The translations under genes and the position numbers were made by a program. From assembly GCF_001293465.1 (NCBI RefSeq), contig NZ_JSYZ01000003.1, positions 133,860 through 197,859 of the forward strand: a stretch of 64,000 bases of DNA, in the 5' to 3' direction. Positions 37,088 through 45,908 of this stretch are shown here, piece after piece (positions within the stretch are counted from its first letter, which is position 1; each line of letters opens with the position of its first letter). Origin of the DNA: Pseudomonas asplenii. Its GTDB lineage: Bacteria > Pseudomonadota > Gammaproteobacteria > Pseudomonadales > Pseudomonadaceae. Below the pieces are notes generated by a model. That model was not told where the DNA came from and did not search any database. It worked only from the letters and a program-made list of their open reading frames with translations.

Positions 37088-38725
37088 TCAGTTGAAACTC
37101 ACGAATTGGCCTTCGTCGACCGCCGCCCGGCTCTTGAAACCGTCACGCGAGCCGTTGAAGGCGTAGCCGTCGTGGCCGCGCGACGGTGGCCGGTGGCTGT
37201 GGGCGGACTCTTCCTCGAAGCGGAAGAAACCGATCAGTTCCTGCAGCTGCCCGGCCTGGGCATTCATCTCCTCGGCAGTGGCCGCCAGTTCCTCGGAGGC
37301 CGAAGCGTTCTGCTGGGTGATCTGGTTCATCTGGCCCATGGCGATGTTGATCTGCCCGGCGGCGCCACTCTGCTCCTGGGACGCGGCGGTGATTTCCTGG
37401 ACCAGGTCGGAGGTCTTCTGGATGTTTGGCACGATCTCGTTGAGCAGGCGTCCGGCCTGTTCGGCCAGTTGCACGCTGCTGGAGGCGACCTGGCCGATTT
37501 CCTGGGCCGCCACCTGGCTGCGTTCGGCCAGCTTGCGCACTTCGGCGGCGACCACCGCGAAGCCCTTGCCGTGGTCGCCGGCACGGGCGGCCTCGATGGC
37601 GGCGTTGAGCGCGAGCAGGTTGGTCTGGTACGCGATGTCGTCGATGATGCTGATCTTGTCGGCGATCTGTTTCATCGCCAGCACCGTGTCACCGACCGCA
37701 CCGCCGCCCAGCACGGCGTCGTTGGCGGCCTTGCCGGCGATGCCGTCGGTGATCTTGGCGCTTTCGGTGTTCTGCGCGATGGAGGCGGACATCTGCTCGA
37801 CCGAGGCGCTGGTCTGCTCGACGCTGGCGGCCTGCTCGTTGGCGGCCTGGCTCAGCGATTGCGAGGTCGAGCTGACCTGTTCCGAGGCCGAGGACAGCGA
37901 GTCGGCGGCGCTGCGGACATCGCCGAGAATGCTGCGCAGGCGTTCGGCCATGTTCTGCATGGCGGCCAGCAACTGGCCGGTTTCGTCCTGGCTGGTCACC
38001 GGCAGGTCCTGGCTCAGGTCGCCAGCGGCCATGCGGTTGGCCGCTTCCACGGCGCCATTGAGCGGACGGGTGATGCTGCGGGTGACCAGTACGCCGATCA
38101 GTATGCCGAGCAGGGTTGCGGCGATGATCAGGGCAATCATCTGGGTCTGGGAGCTGGCGGCGATATCGCTGATCTGCTGGTTGGCCTCGGCGGCACGCTC
38201 CTGTTTGCGACGGGTGGCCTCGCCCATCAGGCGGTCCACCACTTCGCCGCTGCTCACGGCCTTGGGCAGCAGGTCGGTGATCTCGCTGTTCTCCTGCAAC
38301 TGGCCGGACTGCTGGTGACTGGTCAGCAGTTGGTTGATCACGCTTTCGTATTCCTTGAGCGGGCCCTCGATACTGTCGATCTGGGCCTGGCCTTCCTTGC
38401 TGAGGAACGACTTGCGCCCGTCGGCGATCAGCTTGCGGGCCTGTTCGAGCGAGCTGCGTGCCAGGTTGGCGGCCTGTTCGCGGCCGGCGTGGGTGGTGGC
38501 GAGCAGGCTATGGCGCATCGCACGACCGGCGGTCACCAGCTGGATGTTGGCATCCTGCATCTGGCGCAGACCCGTGACATCGACTTCGTACATGCGGTCC
38601 GACAAGTCGTTGACCTGGGACAGGTTGCGGATACCGATCACACCGATGACACCGGTCAGCACCACCACCAGCAGAAAGCCCGCTGTCAGCCGGATGCCTA
38701 TCTTCATGTTGCGGATGAACTGCAT
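37088..38725 (-). CDS. Methyl-accepting chemotaxis protein with four-helix-bundle sensor
   Basis: The 545-residue receptor has TM1 at about residues 13-32, a periplasmic 4HB_MCP domain to about 190, TM2 ([20 protein letters not shown]), a HAMP domain and a signalling domain with the hairpin tip [33 protein letters not shown]. The ligand is unknown. Unlike the soluble Aer2 receptor of PAO1 che2, this one is membrane-spanning. The C-terminal tail does not end in a WxxxF CheR-tether. Confidence 0.93.
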   Translation of the reverse strand: MQFIRNMKIGIRLTAGFLLVVVLTGVIGVIGIRNLSQVNDLSDRMYEVDVTGLRQMQDANIQLVTAGRAMRHSLLATTHAGREQAANLARSSLEQARKLIADGRKSFLSKEGQAQIDSIEGPLKEYESVINQLLTSHQQSGQLQENSEITDLLPKAVSSGEVVDRLMGEATRRKQERAAEANQQISDIAASSQTQMIALIIAATLLGILIGVLVTRSITRPLNGAVEAANRMAAGDLSQDLPVTSQDETGQLLAAMQNMAERLRSILGDVRSAADSLSSASEQVSSTSQSLSQAANEQAASVEQTSASVEQMSASIAQNTESAKITDGIAGKAANDAVLGGGAVGDTVLAMKQIADKISIIDDIAYQTNLLALNAAIEAARAGDHGKGFAVVAAEVRKLAERSQVAAQEIGQVASSSVQLAEQAGRLLNEIVPNIQKTSDLVQEITAASQEQSGAAGQINIAMGQMNQITQQNASASEELAATAEEMNAQAGQLQELIGFFRFEEESAHSHRPPSRGHDGYAFNGSRDGFKSRAAVDEGQFVSFN

Positions 38726-38727
38726 GA

Positions 38728-40758
38728 TTACTCTCCTGAAAGGCTAGGCAAGGGTGGATTGAGCGAGTTCGTCGTGGGTTCGGTCGACGTCTGCAGGTGT
38801 CGGAACAGGCTGGCGATATCGAGGATCAGCGCGACCTGGCCGGAGCCCAGGATGGTCGAGCCGCTGATGCCGCGCAGGTGCTGGAACATCTGGCCGAGGG
38901 GTTTGATCACGGTCTGCAGTTCGCCGAACAGTTGGTCGACGATCAGGCCGGCCTGCTGGCGGCCCTGGCTGACCACGACGATGTTGCGCCGCCGTGCCCG
39001 GCTGGGCGCCAGGCCGAAGTGCCGGTCGAGGGCGATGCACGGCAGCGGCTTGCCGCGCAGGCTGAGGTAGCCCTGGCCCTGCTGCAGCCACTCGGGGCCG
39101 GCTTCCATGCACTCGGTGACCATATCCAGCGGAATGACGAAGTTGTCCTGGCCGACGCCGACCTGGAAGCCGTCGATGATCGCCAGGGTCAGCGGCAGGC
39201 GGATACGGAAGGTGCAGCCCTGGCCTGCCACCGAATCGATTTCGATCACCCCGCGCAACTGGTCGATGGCACTGCGCACCACGTCCATGCCGACACCGCG
39301 GCCGGAGAGGTTGGAGACCTGTTCGGCGGTGGAGAAGCCGGCTTCGAAGATCAGCAGGTGGATGTCCTGGTCGCTGAGCGGGGCGTCGGCTTCCAGCAGA
39401 CCCTTGTCGATCGCCTTGGCGAGAATCCGTTCGGTATTCAGGCCGCGCCCGTCGTCGCTGACTTCGAGTACGATCATGCCCGAGTCGTGGTAGGCGTTGA
39501 GGCGCAGGTTGCCCGCGGCCGGCTTGCCGGCGGCGAGGCGTTCGGCGGCCGACTCGATGCCGTGGTCGATGGCATTGCGCACCAGGTGGGTCAGGGGATC
39601 GGCGATCTTGTCGATCACCGACTTGTCCAGTTCGGTTTCGCCGCCGACCAGGCTCAGCTGGATGTTCTTGCCCAGTTCCTGGCTGACATCGCGCACCACC
39701 CGGTGGAAGCGGTTGAAGGTCTCGCCGACTTCCACCATGCGCAGTTTCAACGCCGCCTCGCGGATCTGCTCGACATGCTGGTGCACCGCCTGGGTGGCCT
39801 CCATGCAGCCGCTGTCGCTGCTGCGCCGGGCCTGCATCTGGGCGCTGGCGGTGCTGATCACCAGTTCGCCGACCAGGTTGATCAGTTCGTCGAGCTTGTG
39901 CGCGGCGACCTTGACCAGTGTCGTGTCGAGGCTGCGGCGGTCGCGGACGGCAGCGGTTTTCGGGGTGGCCGGTTCGGCGCCCGGGCGAGGCGTGGCGAGC
40001 GGTTCGGCTGGCGTCGCGGCCGGTGGTTGCAGAGGGTTCAGGCGCAGTTCGCAGAAGTCCTGGATGAATTCGAAGACGTCTTCGATTTCGCCCCGGCTGG
40101 CCGCGGTGTACAACTCGAAGTCGAAGCCCAGGTGGCAGGTTTCCGGGTCCAGCCGATCGAGAGCCGGCAGGGCGTCGCTGCGGGTGTGCAGCGTGGTGAT
40201 CTCACCCAGGCGGTTGAGGTAGCGCAGGAAGGCCGCAGGGTCGAAGCCGTTGCGAAACAGCTCTTCGCAGAAGCTGATCGAGACCTGCCAGGTGAGCCGG
40301 TCCGCCGCGACGGCGGGAGCGTGCTGCGGCCCGGTTTGCGCCGGATCGTCCGCGTTGCCGCCCTGGGCCTCGAACAATGCCGCCAGCAGCGGCGCCTGGC
40401 GTGCCTCGTCGACGTCGAGCAGGCCGCTGTCGGGGTCGACACGCTCGATCATCGCGTTCAGCTCGTCCATGCAGTTGAGCATCAGCGAGGTCAGCGCCGG
40501 GGTCAGCTCGCGCTGGCCGTCGCGCACCGACATCAGCAGGCTTTCCAGGTGATGGGTGAGGTTGACCAGGGGCGTCAGCGAGAAGATCCCGGCCGAGCCC
40601 TTGAGGGTATGCACGGCACGGAACAGGCCGTTGACCGCGTCCGTGTCGCCCGGGCTGGTTTCCAGGCGCAGCAGGCTGTCTTCGGCCTCCTTGAGCAGGT
40701 CGCGCCCTTCGCTGAGAAATCCCAGCAGCAACTGGTTCCATTGTTCGCCACTGAGCAT
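38728..40758 (-). CDS. cheA: Chemotaxis histidine kinase CheA
   Basis: This 676-residue kinase has an Hpt domain with phospho-site His50 ([14 protein letters not shown]), a linker region, the H-kinase dimerisation region, the ATPase domain ([30 protein letters not shown]) and a C-terminal CheW-like domain. It phosphorylates CheY and CheB. Two bases separate it from the downstream MCP gene, and the STAS gene lies four bases upstream. Confidence 0.95.
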   Translation of the reverse strand: MLSGEQWNQLLLGFLSEGRDLLKEAEDSLLRLETSPGDTDAVNGLFRAVHTLKGSAGIFSLTPLVNLTHHLESLLMSVRDGQRELTPALTSLMLNCMDELNAMIERVDPDSGLLDVDEARQAPLLAALFEAQGGNADDPAQTGPQHAPAVAADRLTWQVSISFCEELFRNGFDPAAFLRYLNRLGEITTLHTRSDALPALDRLDPETCHLGFDFELYTAASRGEIEDVFEFIQDFCELRLNPLQPPAATPAEPLATPRPGAEPATPKTAAVRDRRSLDTTLVKVAAHKLDELINLVGELVISTASAQMQARRSSDSGCMEATQAVHQHVEQIREAALKLRMVEVGETFNRFHRVVRDVSQELGKNIQLSLVGGETELDKSVIDKIADPLTHLVRNAIDHGIESAAERLAAGKPAAGNLRLNAYHDSGMIVLEVSDDGRGLNTERILAKAIDKGLLEADAPLSDQDIHLLIFEAGFSTAEQVSNLSGRGVGMDVVRSAIDQLRGVIEIDSVAGQGCTFRIRLPLTLAIIDGFQVGVGQDNFVIPLDMVTECMEAGPEWLQQGQGYLSLRGKPLPCIALDRHFGLAPSRARRRNIVVVSQGRQQAGLIVDQLFGELQTVIKPLGQMFQHLRGISGSTILGSGQVALILDIASLFRHLQTSTEPTTNSLNPPLPSLSGE

Positions 40759-40762
40759 GGGG

Positions 40763-41071
40763 TCAGGCCTCGGTCGGGTACAGCGATTCCAGGTTCAGCA
40801 GCGTCAGCAGTTCCCGGGCGGTGTCCGAGACCCGGCTGACGGTGGCCGGATGGTCGATGGACGACAGCGCCCGCTGGATGGCCAGGAGCAGTTGCGCGCC
40901 GGCGCTGTCCAGTTCGTTCAGGCCGCCCAGGTCCAACTGCCAGGGCCCCGGGGGCAATGGCAGCAGGCCGAGCAACTGCTCGCGCGCCATGCTGACTTCG
41001 TAGAGGGTCAGGTCGCCCTGCAGGCGTAGTTGCGCGGGCATGTCGTCGGTGGCGGGCGTCAGCGAGAACAT
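40763..41071 (-). CDS. STAS-domain protein in the chemosensory operon
   Basis: The 102-residue SpoIIAA-like STAS domain has a core of LQGDLTLYEV, WQLDLGGLNELDSAGAQLLLAIQRAL and a final helix. The Ser of LDSAGAQLL is at the position phosphorylated in anti-sigma-factor antagonists. It sits between cheY and cheA, a place where PAO1 che2 has no gene. It may act as an adaptor or phosphorylation-dependent switch; no partner anti-sigma kinase is in the window. Confidence 0.88.
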   Translation of the reverse strand: MFSLTPATDDMPAQLRLQGDLTLYEVSMAREQLLGLLPLPPGPWQLDLGGLNELDSAGAQLLLAIQRALSSIDHPATVSRVSDTARELLTLLNLESLYPTEA

Positions 41072-41077
41072 GGCGGG

Positions 41078-41443
41078 TTATCCCAGCAGTTTTTCGACGG
41101 CCGCCAGCAGTTGCTGCGGTTGGAATGGCTTGACGATCCAGGCCTTGGCGCCGGCGGCCTGGCCTTCGGCCTTCTTCGACTGCTCGCTTTCGGTGGTGAG
41201 CATGATGATCGGCGTAAAGCGGTACTCGTTGCGCGCCTTGACCTCTTTCACCAGGCCGATGCCATCGAGGTTGGGCATGTTCACGTCGCTGATGATCAGG
41301 TTGATCTTCTGCCCGGTCAGCTTGTTCAGGGCATCGCGGCCGTCGCAGGCCTCGATGACCTGGTGACCGGCACTGGTCAGGCTCATCTTCACCAGTTGGC
41401 GCATGGACAGGGAGTCGTCGACGATCAGGATGGTCTTGGCCAT
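41078..41443 (-). CDS. cheY: Single-domain response regulator CheY
   Basis: The 121-residue receiver has acidic residues Asp9-Asp10, the phosphorylation site Asp53 (LIISDVNMPNLDG), Thr and Lys switch residues (MLTTES, IVKPFQ). ATG 41443 (MAKTILIVDD) gives eight bases to the AAGAG site; an ATG at 41449 would add two residues. In a che2-type system this CheY may not bind the flagellar motor. Confidence 0.94.
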   Translation of the reverse strand: MAKTILIVDDSLSMRQLVKMSLTSAGHQVIEACDGRDALNKLTGQKINLIISDVNMPNLDGIGLVKEVKARNEYRFTPIIMLTTESEQSKKAEGQAAGAKAWIVKPFQPQQLLAAVEKLLG

Positions 41444-41479
41444 GTTCATCACTCTTGCAAAGGGAAAAGCGGAGAGAAA

Positions 41480-42586
41480 CTAGAAGAAGGTCACGTCGTC
41501 GCTGGCTGTCACCTGGGAGCGACCCTGTCGCTCCTCGTCGGTGGTGAAACGCTGGCGCTGGCGTTCGAGCCAGGCGGACGGATCGTTGAGGCTGACATCC
41601 TGTTGCTCGATGGCCTCAAGCAGGTGGGCGAGGTCGGTCTGGACATGGTCGAGCATCTGGTCGGTACGGTCCTGGAACTGCAGGTTGACCATGATTGCCT
41701 GGATGTCGGCCTGGGTTTCCCGGGCGTCCCGTTGTAGCAGGCGGGAGGCGTCGGTCAGTTCGCCGAGGTTGTCGCCCAGGCGCGTCATGACCTGGGTCAC
41801 CGCCTGATTGAGGAAGTCGAGGTTGGCCTGTTCGCTGCTGCCCAACTCGGCGGCGGCGGTGATGGTGGTCTGGATCGCATGGTTGATCTCGCCGACCTTG
41901 GTGTCCATGCCCTGGCCGGTCTCGGCGGACAGGGTAGAGAGCTTGCGCACCTCGTCGGCGACCACCGAGAAGCCGCGGCCGTAGTCACCGGCCCGGGCTG
42001 CCTCGATGGCGGCGTTGAGGGCCAGCAGGTTGGTCTGGTTGGCGATCTCCTGGACACGCTTGGCCATCTGCTGCAACTGACTGGCGTAGTCGCCCAGGTG
42101 GCTGATGGTGTCGAGCAGTTCGTGCTGACGCTGGCTGCTGGCTTCGAACGACCGGGTCACTTCGCGCAGGCGCTCGTTGGCGTCACGCAGGCTTTCGCCG
42201 ACGCCGCCGCTGCCGAGGACACCTTCGCAATTGTGCAGGCCACCTTCCAGGCGGGCAGCGATGCTGGCGAAGCGTTCGAACAGCTCGCCGATATTCGATT
42301 GCAGCAGGTGGCGGCTCTGGCCGATGCCATCGTTCCAGGCCGGGGCGATCACTGGCAGGAGGGTTTGCAGTTCGGCCGGTGCAGTGACGGTATCAGGATG
42401 TGGCGTAAGGGAGGGGGCGGCGGGGATGTTCGGCGATTTGCCGATCTGCCGGGCGACGGTGGCGATGGCGATCAGCGCCAGGCCGGCGCCGTTGAGCAGA
42501 GGCTGGGCCAGAGAAAGCCCGATGGCACTTAGTGCGATCCCTGACCAGATTCCCAGATAAATCCGCATCCCCTGCTTCCATTGCAT
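41480..42586 (-). CDS. Short MCP-like receptor without a periplasmic sensor
   Basis: This 368-residue protein has two adjoining hydrophobic segments at about residues 11-45 with hardly any periplasmic loop, then a cytoplasmic coiled-coil signalling domain with the conserved tip [37 protein letters not shown]. It is the first gene of the che operon. Signals must come from the membrane or cytoplasm, or through another protein. The 370 bases upstream (to 42958) contain no gene and presumably carry the operon promoter. Confidence 0.9.
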   Translation of the reverse strand: MQWKQGMRIYLGIWSGIALSAIGLSLAQPLLNGAGLALIAIATVARQIGKSPNIPAAPSLTPHPDTVTAPAELQTLLPVIAPAWNDGIGQSRHLLQSNIGELFERFASIAARLEGGLHNCEGVLGSGGVGESLRDANERLREVTRSFEASSQRQHELLDTISHLGDYASQLQQMAKRVQEIANQTNLLALNAAIEAARAGDYGRGFSVVADEVRKLSTLSAETGQGMDTKVGEINHAIQTTITAAAELGSSEQANLDFLNQAVTQVMTRLGDNLGELTDASRLLQRDARETQADIQAIMVNLQFQDRTDQMLDHVQTDLAHLLEAIEQQDVSLNDPSAWLERQRQRFTTDEERQGRSQVTASDDVTFF

Positions 42587-42925
42587 AGCTCAAGTGGCGC
42601 GGATCATATCGGTAGCATATTGATATCAGTATCGGGATAACCCTTAATCCTGCGGGGCTTCAGGCACGGTATTTCGGGTCGGGAAGGTGTTCTGGAACTG
42701 ACTGGTCGGGCAGGTATTTGACTCATCATCCAATAACGGCGCCGCTTCCTGGCGTCACGACGAAATGGCTCTAGCCGGGACCTTCTAGGAATTAGCCCTA
42801 AGGTATTTTGCCGTGTGCGGATGTAATTGAATGTTACGGGCCGTTGATTCCGGGGGTGGGCTGGTCGGTAGTGGCAGCGGCGGGTGGATGGCCGCTCCCT
42901 GGCTTAAGCGTAGCGCCTGAGCAAC

Positions 42926-42948
42926 GCGGCCCCTGGATGAGGGGCCGC
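42926..42948 (-). terminator. Hairpin downstream of the 24-residue peptide gene
   Basis: GCGGCCCC and GGGGCCGC pair around a seven-base loop 11 bases after the small gene's stop. No T run follows, so its strength as an intrinsic terminator is uncertain. Confidence 0.5.
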
Positions 42949-42958
42949 GAGGCAAGGG

Positions 42959-43033
42959 TCAATGCACGAACAGGGCGATGAGGATGATCACCGGGATCGG
43001 TACACCCAGAAAGAACAGTAGAAGTGAGCGCAT
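42959..43033 (-). CDS. 24-residue hydrophobic membrane peptide
   Basis: The translation MRSLLLFFLGVPIPVIILIALFVH is a single hydrophobic helix broken by a Pro pair. The start at 43033 leaves seven bases to a strong CGAGGAGA site; an ATG two codons earlier (43039) is too close to it. It lies 16 bases after the 43050-43952 gene on the same strand, so the pair forms an operon. A coding role is supported by the ribosome-binding site and by composition; I recall similar peptides in other pseudomonads. The function is unknown; it may be a regulatory partner of the upstream membrane protein. Confidence 0.65.
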   Translation of the reverse strand: MRSLLLFFLGVPIPVIILIALFVH

Positions 43034-43049
43034 TTTCATTCTCCTCGGG

Positions 43050-43952
43050 TTAGTGCAGGGGCGCGGTGTGGGTCTGGTATTCGGTGCCTTGCAGGTAGAC
43101 CACACCATCGCGCTGGCGGCCGCCGAAGGTTGCCGCCAGGCTGGCGAAGAAGGCGCCGATCAGCAGGGCGATGAACATCCACAGGGTTGACCAGGCCGCG
43201 GCCTTGGCTGCCTGGTCGGCTACCTGCCTGGCGCTGTCCACGGCCTGGCGGGCCTGGGCATAGACCTGGTCGACACGCTGTTCGGCCTGGACCCGGCTGA
43301 GGTTGGTGCGCTGGGCCACCAGTTGCGCCAGGTAGGCACGGTCCTCGACGCTCAACTGCCCATTGCCCAGGCTGTGCACGAAGATCCGGGTGGCCACGGC
43401 GTGGGCGGCGTCCTCGCTCACCGCTGCGGGGCGGTCGTCGCGAAACAGCAGGTCGATGAAGTAGTCGGAACCACTGCCCTGGCGGGCATCGCTGCCGAGG
43501 CTGCTGGCGGCACCGGCGGCGACGGTGGCCCCGGCCTTGGCACCACCGCCGAGGACGCCACTGACGGAGCCGGCCGCCAGTGTCGCCATGAGCAGGGTCG
43601 CGACGGCCCAGGCGAGAAAGCCATGGGCGGTGTCACGGAAGTAGACCTCGTCGCCATGCACGTTGGCCCACTTCACGCGCAGTCGGCCGGCGAGATAACC
43701 GCCCATCCCCGCAGCGAGGATTTGCGTGAGAGCCAGCCAGATGATCGCCCAGATACCCAGGCCCTTGGCGCTGATACCTTCGCCCGACCAGGGCGAGATG
43801 GCGGCCAGACCCAGCCCGGAGCCGAGCATCAGCAGCAGCAGGGACAGTGCGGCGGCGGCGGCGGCCCCGGCGAAGATCGCCGTCCAGGAGACTCCCGAGT
43901 GGTTCGAGGGGTCGTGTAATGCGGCAGGATGAATTTCAGCGTTCCCGATCAT
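43050..43952 (-). CDS. Multi-spanning membrane protein, PhnA-like annotation group
   Basis: This 300-residue protein has Gly/Ala-rich hydrophobic segments at about residues 22-52, 67-90 and 113-135 and a last one near 248-270 (TLWMFIALLIGAFFASLAAT). A soluble helical stretch of about 110 residues (SVEDRAYLAQLVAQRTNLSRVQAEQRVDQVYAQARQAVD) lies between the third and fourth. Such proteins are often called PhnA-like without evidence. The function is unknown. A tiny hydrophobic peptide is encoded just downstream. Confidence 0.8.
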   Translation of the reverse strand: MIGNAEIHPAALHDPSNHSGVSWTAIFAGAAAAAALSLLLLMLGSGLGLAAISPWSGEGISAKGLGIWAIIWLALTQILAAGMGGYLAGRLRVKWANVHGDEVYFRDTAHGFLAWAVATLLMATLAAGSVSGVLGGGAKAGATVAAGAASSLGSDARQGSGSDYFIDLLFRDDRPAAVSEDAAHAVATRIFVHSLGNGQLSVEDRAYLAQLVAQRTNLSRVQAEQRVDQVYAQARQAVDSARQVADQAAKAAAWSTLWMFIALLIGAFFASLAATFGGRQRDGVVYLQGTEYQTHTAPLH

Positions 43953-44146
43953 TGTTGTTGTGCTCCATCAGTGAGAGACCTACAGCCTTCACGGGGGAGA
44001 TAGCAGCGGATGTGCCAAATCCTGCTTTGCTGAATAAGCAATCGATTCAAGGGGTTGGGACGGGGAGTGGATCTTGGGACCATGCAATCTGCATGGTCGG
44101 GCAGTTTGACGGCAGGCTTTCTGCACTGGCCGATGGGAGCGGCCGA

Positions 44147-44169
44147 GGGAGTGCTGTTGCAGCACTCCC
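44147..44169 (-). terminator. Hairpin downstream of the glycine-zipper gene
   Basis: A perfect 10-bp stem GGGAGTGCTG/CAGCACTCCC with a three-base loop lies 13 bases after the stop codon. A T run is absent. Confidence 0.5.
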
Positions 44170-44181
44170 GGGTGAGGGGGC

Positions 44182-44628
44182 TCAGTCGCGCCAGTGGCGG
44201 TGTTTGCGGTGGCCATAGGCATGGCCGCGGCCACGATGGCCGTCGCGATAATGGCGATCTTCGCGGTCGCTGGAATTGCCCATGTAGTTGCCCAGCGCAC
44301 CGCCTGCGCCGCCGCCTGCCGCCGCGCCGATCAGGCTGCCGGTGGTGCCGCCCATGCTGCGGCCGATGACGTTGCCGCCGGCCGCGCCCAGTGCGCCGCC
44401 GATCGCCGCTTCACCACGGCTGCGTTTGTCCGCGCCGACCGCACTGCCGCCTGCGCCGCCCAGGGCTGCGCCGATGGTCGAGCCGGTGTTGCCGCCCAGC
44501 GACTGACCGACCGCCGAACCGAGTACACCACCCAATGCGCCGCCGATACCGGCCTCAGTGGTACCTCCGGCGCAAGCCAGGCCACTGGCCAGGCTCAGGG
44601 ACAACAAGAGAATCGACGAGAACTTCAT
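44182..44628 (-). CDS. Secreted glycine-zipper protein
   Basis: The 148-residue protein has a Sec signal (FSSILLLSLSLASGLACAGG) with a Cys at the end that could be a lipobox (SGLAC). Several glycine-zipper repeats follow (GGALGGVLGSAVGQSLGG, GAALGGAGGSAVGA, GGALGAAGGNVIGRSMGG) and then a His/Arg-rich tail (DRHYRDGHRGRGHAYGHRKHRHWRD). Glycine zippers insert in or bundle within membranes. The basic His-rich tail may bind metal or nucleic acid. A single gene; function unknown. Confidence 0.85.
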   Translation of the reverse strand: MKFSSILLLSLSLASGLACAGGTTEAGIGGALGGVLGSAVGQSLGGNTGSTIGAALGGAGGSAVGADKRSRGEAAIGGALGAAGGNVIGRSMGGTTGSLIGAAAGGGAGGALGNYMGNSSDREDRHYRDGHRGRGHAYGHRKHRHWRD

Positions 44629-44792
44629 TTGAGAGGAGCCTCCTAGGGATGACGGCGCGATCCTGAGGCTTGTGACAGTGGGCTTACAACGGAAATCCGA
44701 CGAATAGCACGACCTGTATACAAAAAGATAACTTACTGATTTTACTAGGGAACTTAGTTGATTTTGGAAGGTCTGAGGCTACTTGAACCCCA

Positions 44793-45908
44793 TCATTTCG
44801 CGCCTTGTGCGCGCACTGGAAGAGGCTGGCGCCGCTTCCAGAACGTCGATTCGCCCCAGCGTTTTTCCATCCCGTAGAACTGTTGCCGGTTGCCCAGGTA
44901 GGCGCTGTAGATCCGCCTGAGCAGATCCGCATAGGTGGGAAGGGCTTCGCGCTCACCATTGAGCGTGGCGTGCACGGCGCGAGCGCAATACTGGCCACAA
45001 TAGAGCGCGGTGGCAATGCCCTGGGACGACAGCGGATCGAAGGCCAGTGCCGCATCGCCTACGGCCGTCCAGTGTTCGCCGTGAAATTGCGAAAGCTGTC
45101 CGCTGGCGGCATCCATGCCCTGGACGGAACTGCCGGGCTGGTAGCCGTGTTCACGACACAAGGCCGACAACAGGCGGGTATGAGCCAGTTGCTGCCACAG
45201 CCCATCGCCGCTCAGCAGCGTTTGGCGGTCGAGCAGGTCCAGGTCGCCGAGGAAGGTCACCAGCCGTTCCCCCGAGGGCAGCAGCACGCTGTACCACCAG
45301 CCGTTTTCCACCGCCTCGACCAGCGTGCGGCCATCGCGATCGGTGTCTTGCCGGCTATGCAGCAGCAGGTAGAAGGCGGTCAGCCGGTCTTCGACCTGGC
45401 GCTGGGCGCCCTGCTGACGGGCGAGTACCGCCGGGCGGCCGCCGGCGTCGATCAGCCAGCGGCATTCGGCCTGTCGCTCGCCGTCGGCGCTGGCCAGGCG
45501 CAGGCTGAAACCGGCCTCACGCGGTGTGGCGACCAGCCGGGTGGCTTCGTGGACCGCTACACCGAGCTGGCGTGCCGTGGCCCGCAACTGGGTGTCGAAG
45601 GCGAGGCGGTCCAACTGGTAGCCGCGACCCTGGGTCTGAAAGATGAAATCGTCCATGTGCGGCTCGTCCGAGCCCCATACGGAAAGGTTGCCGTAGCTGG
45701 GACGGTGCCCGGCGGCGAGAAAGCCGTCGAGCACACCCAGGTCGGCGAGTAGCGAGCGGGCACGGGGCGGAAAGCCCTCGCCCACCCGGAAGCGCCCGAT
45801 GGGCGCGGAGTCGGCCAGCAGCACCCGCCGACCCAGGCGCGCCAGGTTGATGGCGGTAGCCGAGCCGGCCGGGCCGCCGCCGACGATGGCGACGTCGTAG
45901 CGCTCCAT
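44793..45908 (-). CDS. LodB/GoxB-like FAD-dependent protein, maturase of the quinoprotein oxidase
   Basis: The 371-residue flavoprotein has an N-terminal Rossmann FAD site (YDVAIVGGGPAGSATAINLARLG), the GEGFPPRARSLL segment seen in halogenase-like monooxygenases and VGDAALAFDPLSSQGIATAL near residue 280. In Marinomonas, LodB is required to form the cysteine tryptophylquinone of LodA. Here the ATG directly follows the stop codon of the LodA-like gene (TAAATG), indicating tight coupling. The role is inferred from this pairing. Confidence 0.87.
   Translation of the reverse strand: MERYDVAIVGGGPAGSATAINLARLGRRVLLADSAPIGRFRVGEGFPPRARSLLADLGVLDGFLAAGHRPSYGNLSVWGSDEPHMDDFIFQTQGRGYQLDRLAFDTQLRATARQLGVAVHEATRLVATPREAGFSLRLASADGERQAECRWLIDAGGRPAVLARQQGAQRQVEDRLTAFYLLLHSRQDTDRDGRTLVEAVENGWWYSVLLPSGERLVTFLGDLDLLDRQTLLSGDGLWQQLAHTRLLSALCREHGYQPGSSVQGMDAASGQLSQFHGEHWTAVGDAALAFDPLSSQGIATALYCGQYCARAVHATLNGEREALPTYADLLRRIYSAYLGNRQQFYGMEKRWGESTFWKRRQPLPVRAQGAK

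Noticed and set aside
37016..40839. Long antisense open frames opposite the MCP and cheA genes
   Set aside because: Repetitive Gly/Leu/Ala-rich translations are shadows of heptad-rich coiled-coil genes; the minus strand carries complete receptor and kinase motifs.
41480..42586. Idea that the short receptor is a truncated pseudogene
   Set aside because: It has a proper start, two membrane segments, an intact signalling tip and a normal stop, and it leads the operon; the lack of a sensor domain seems native.
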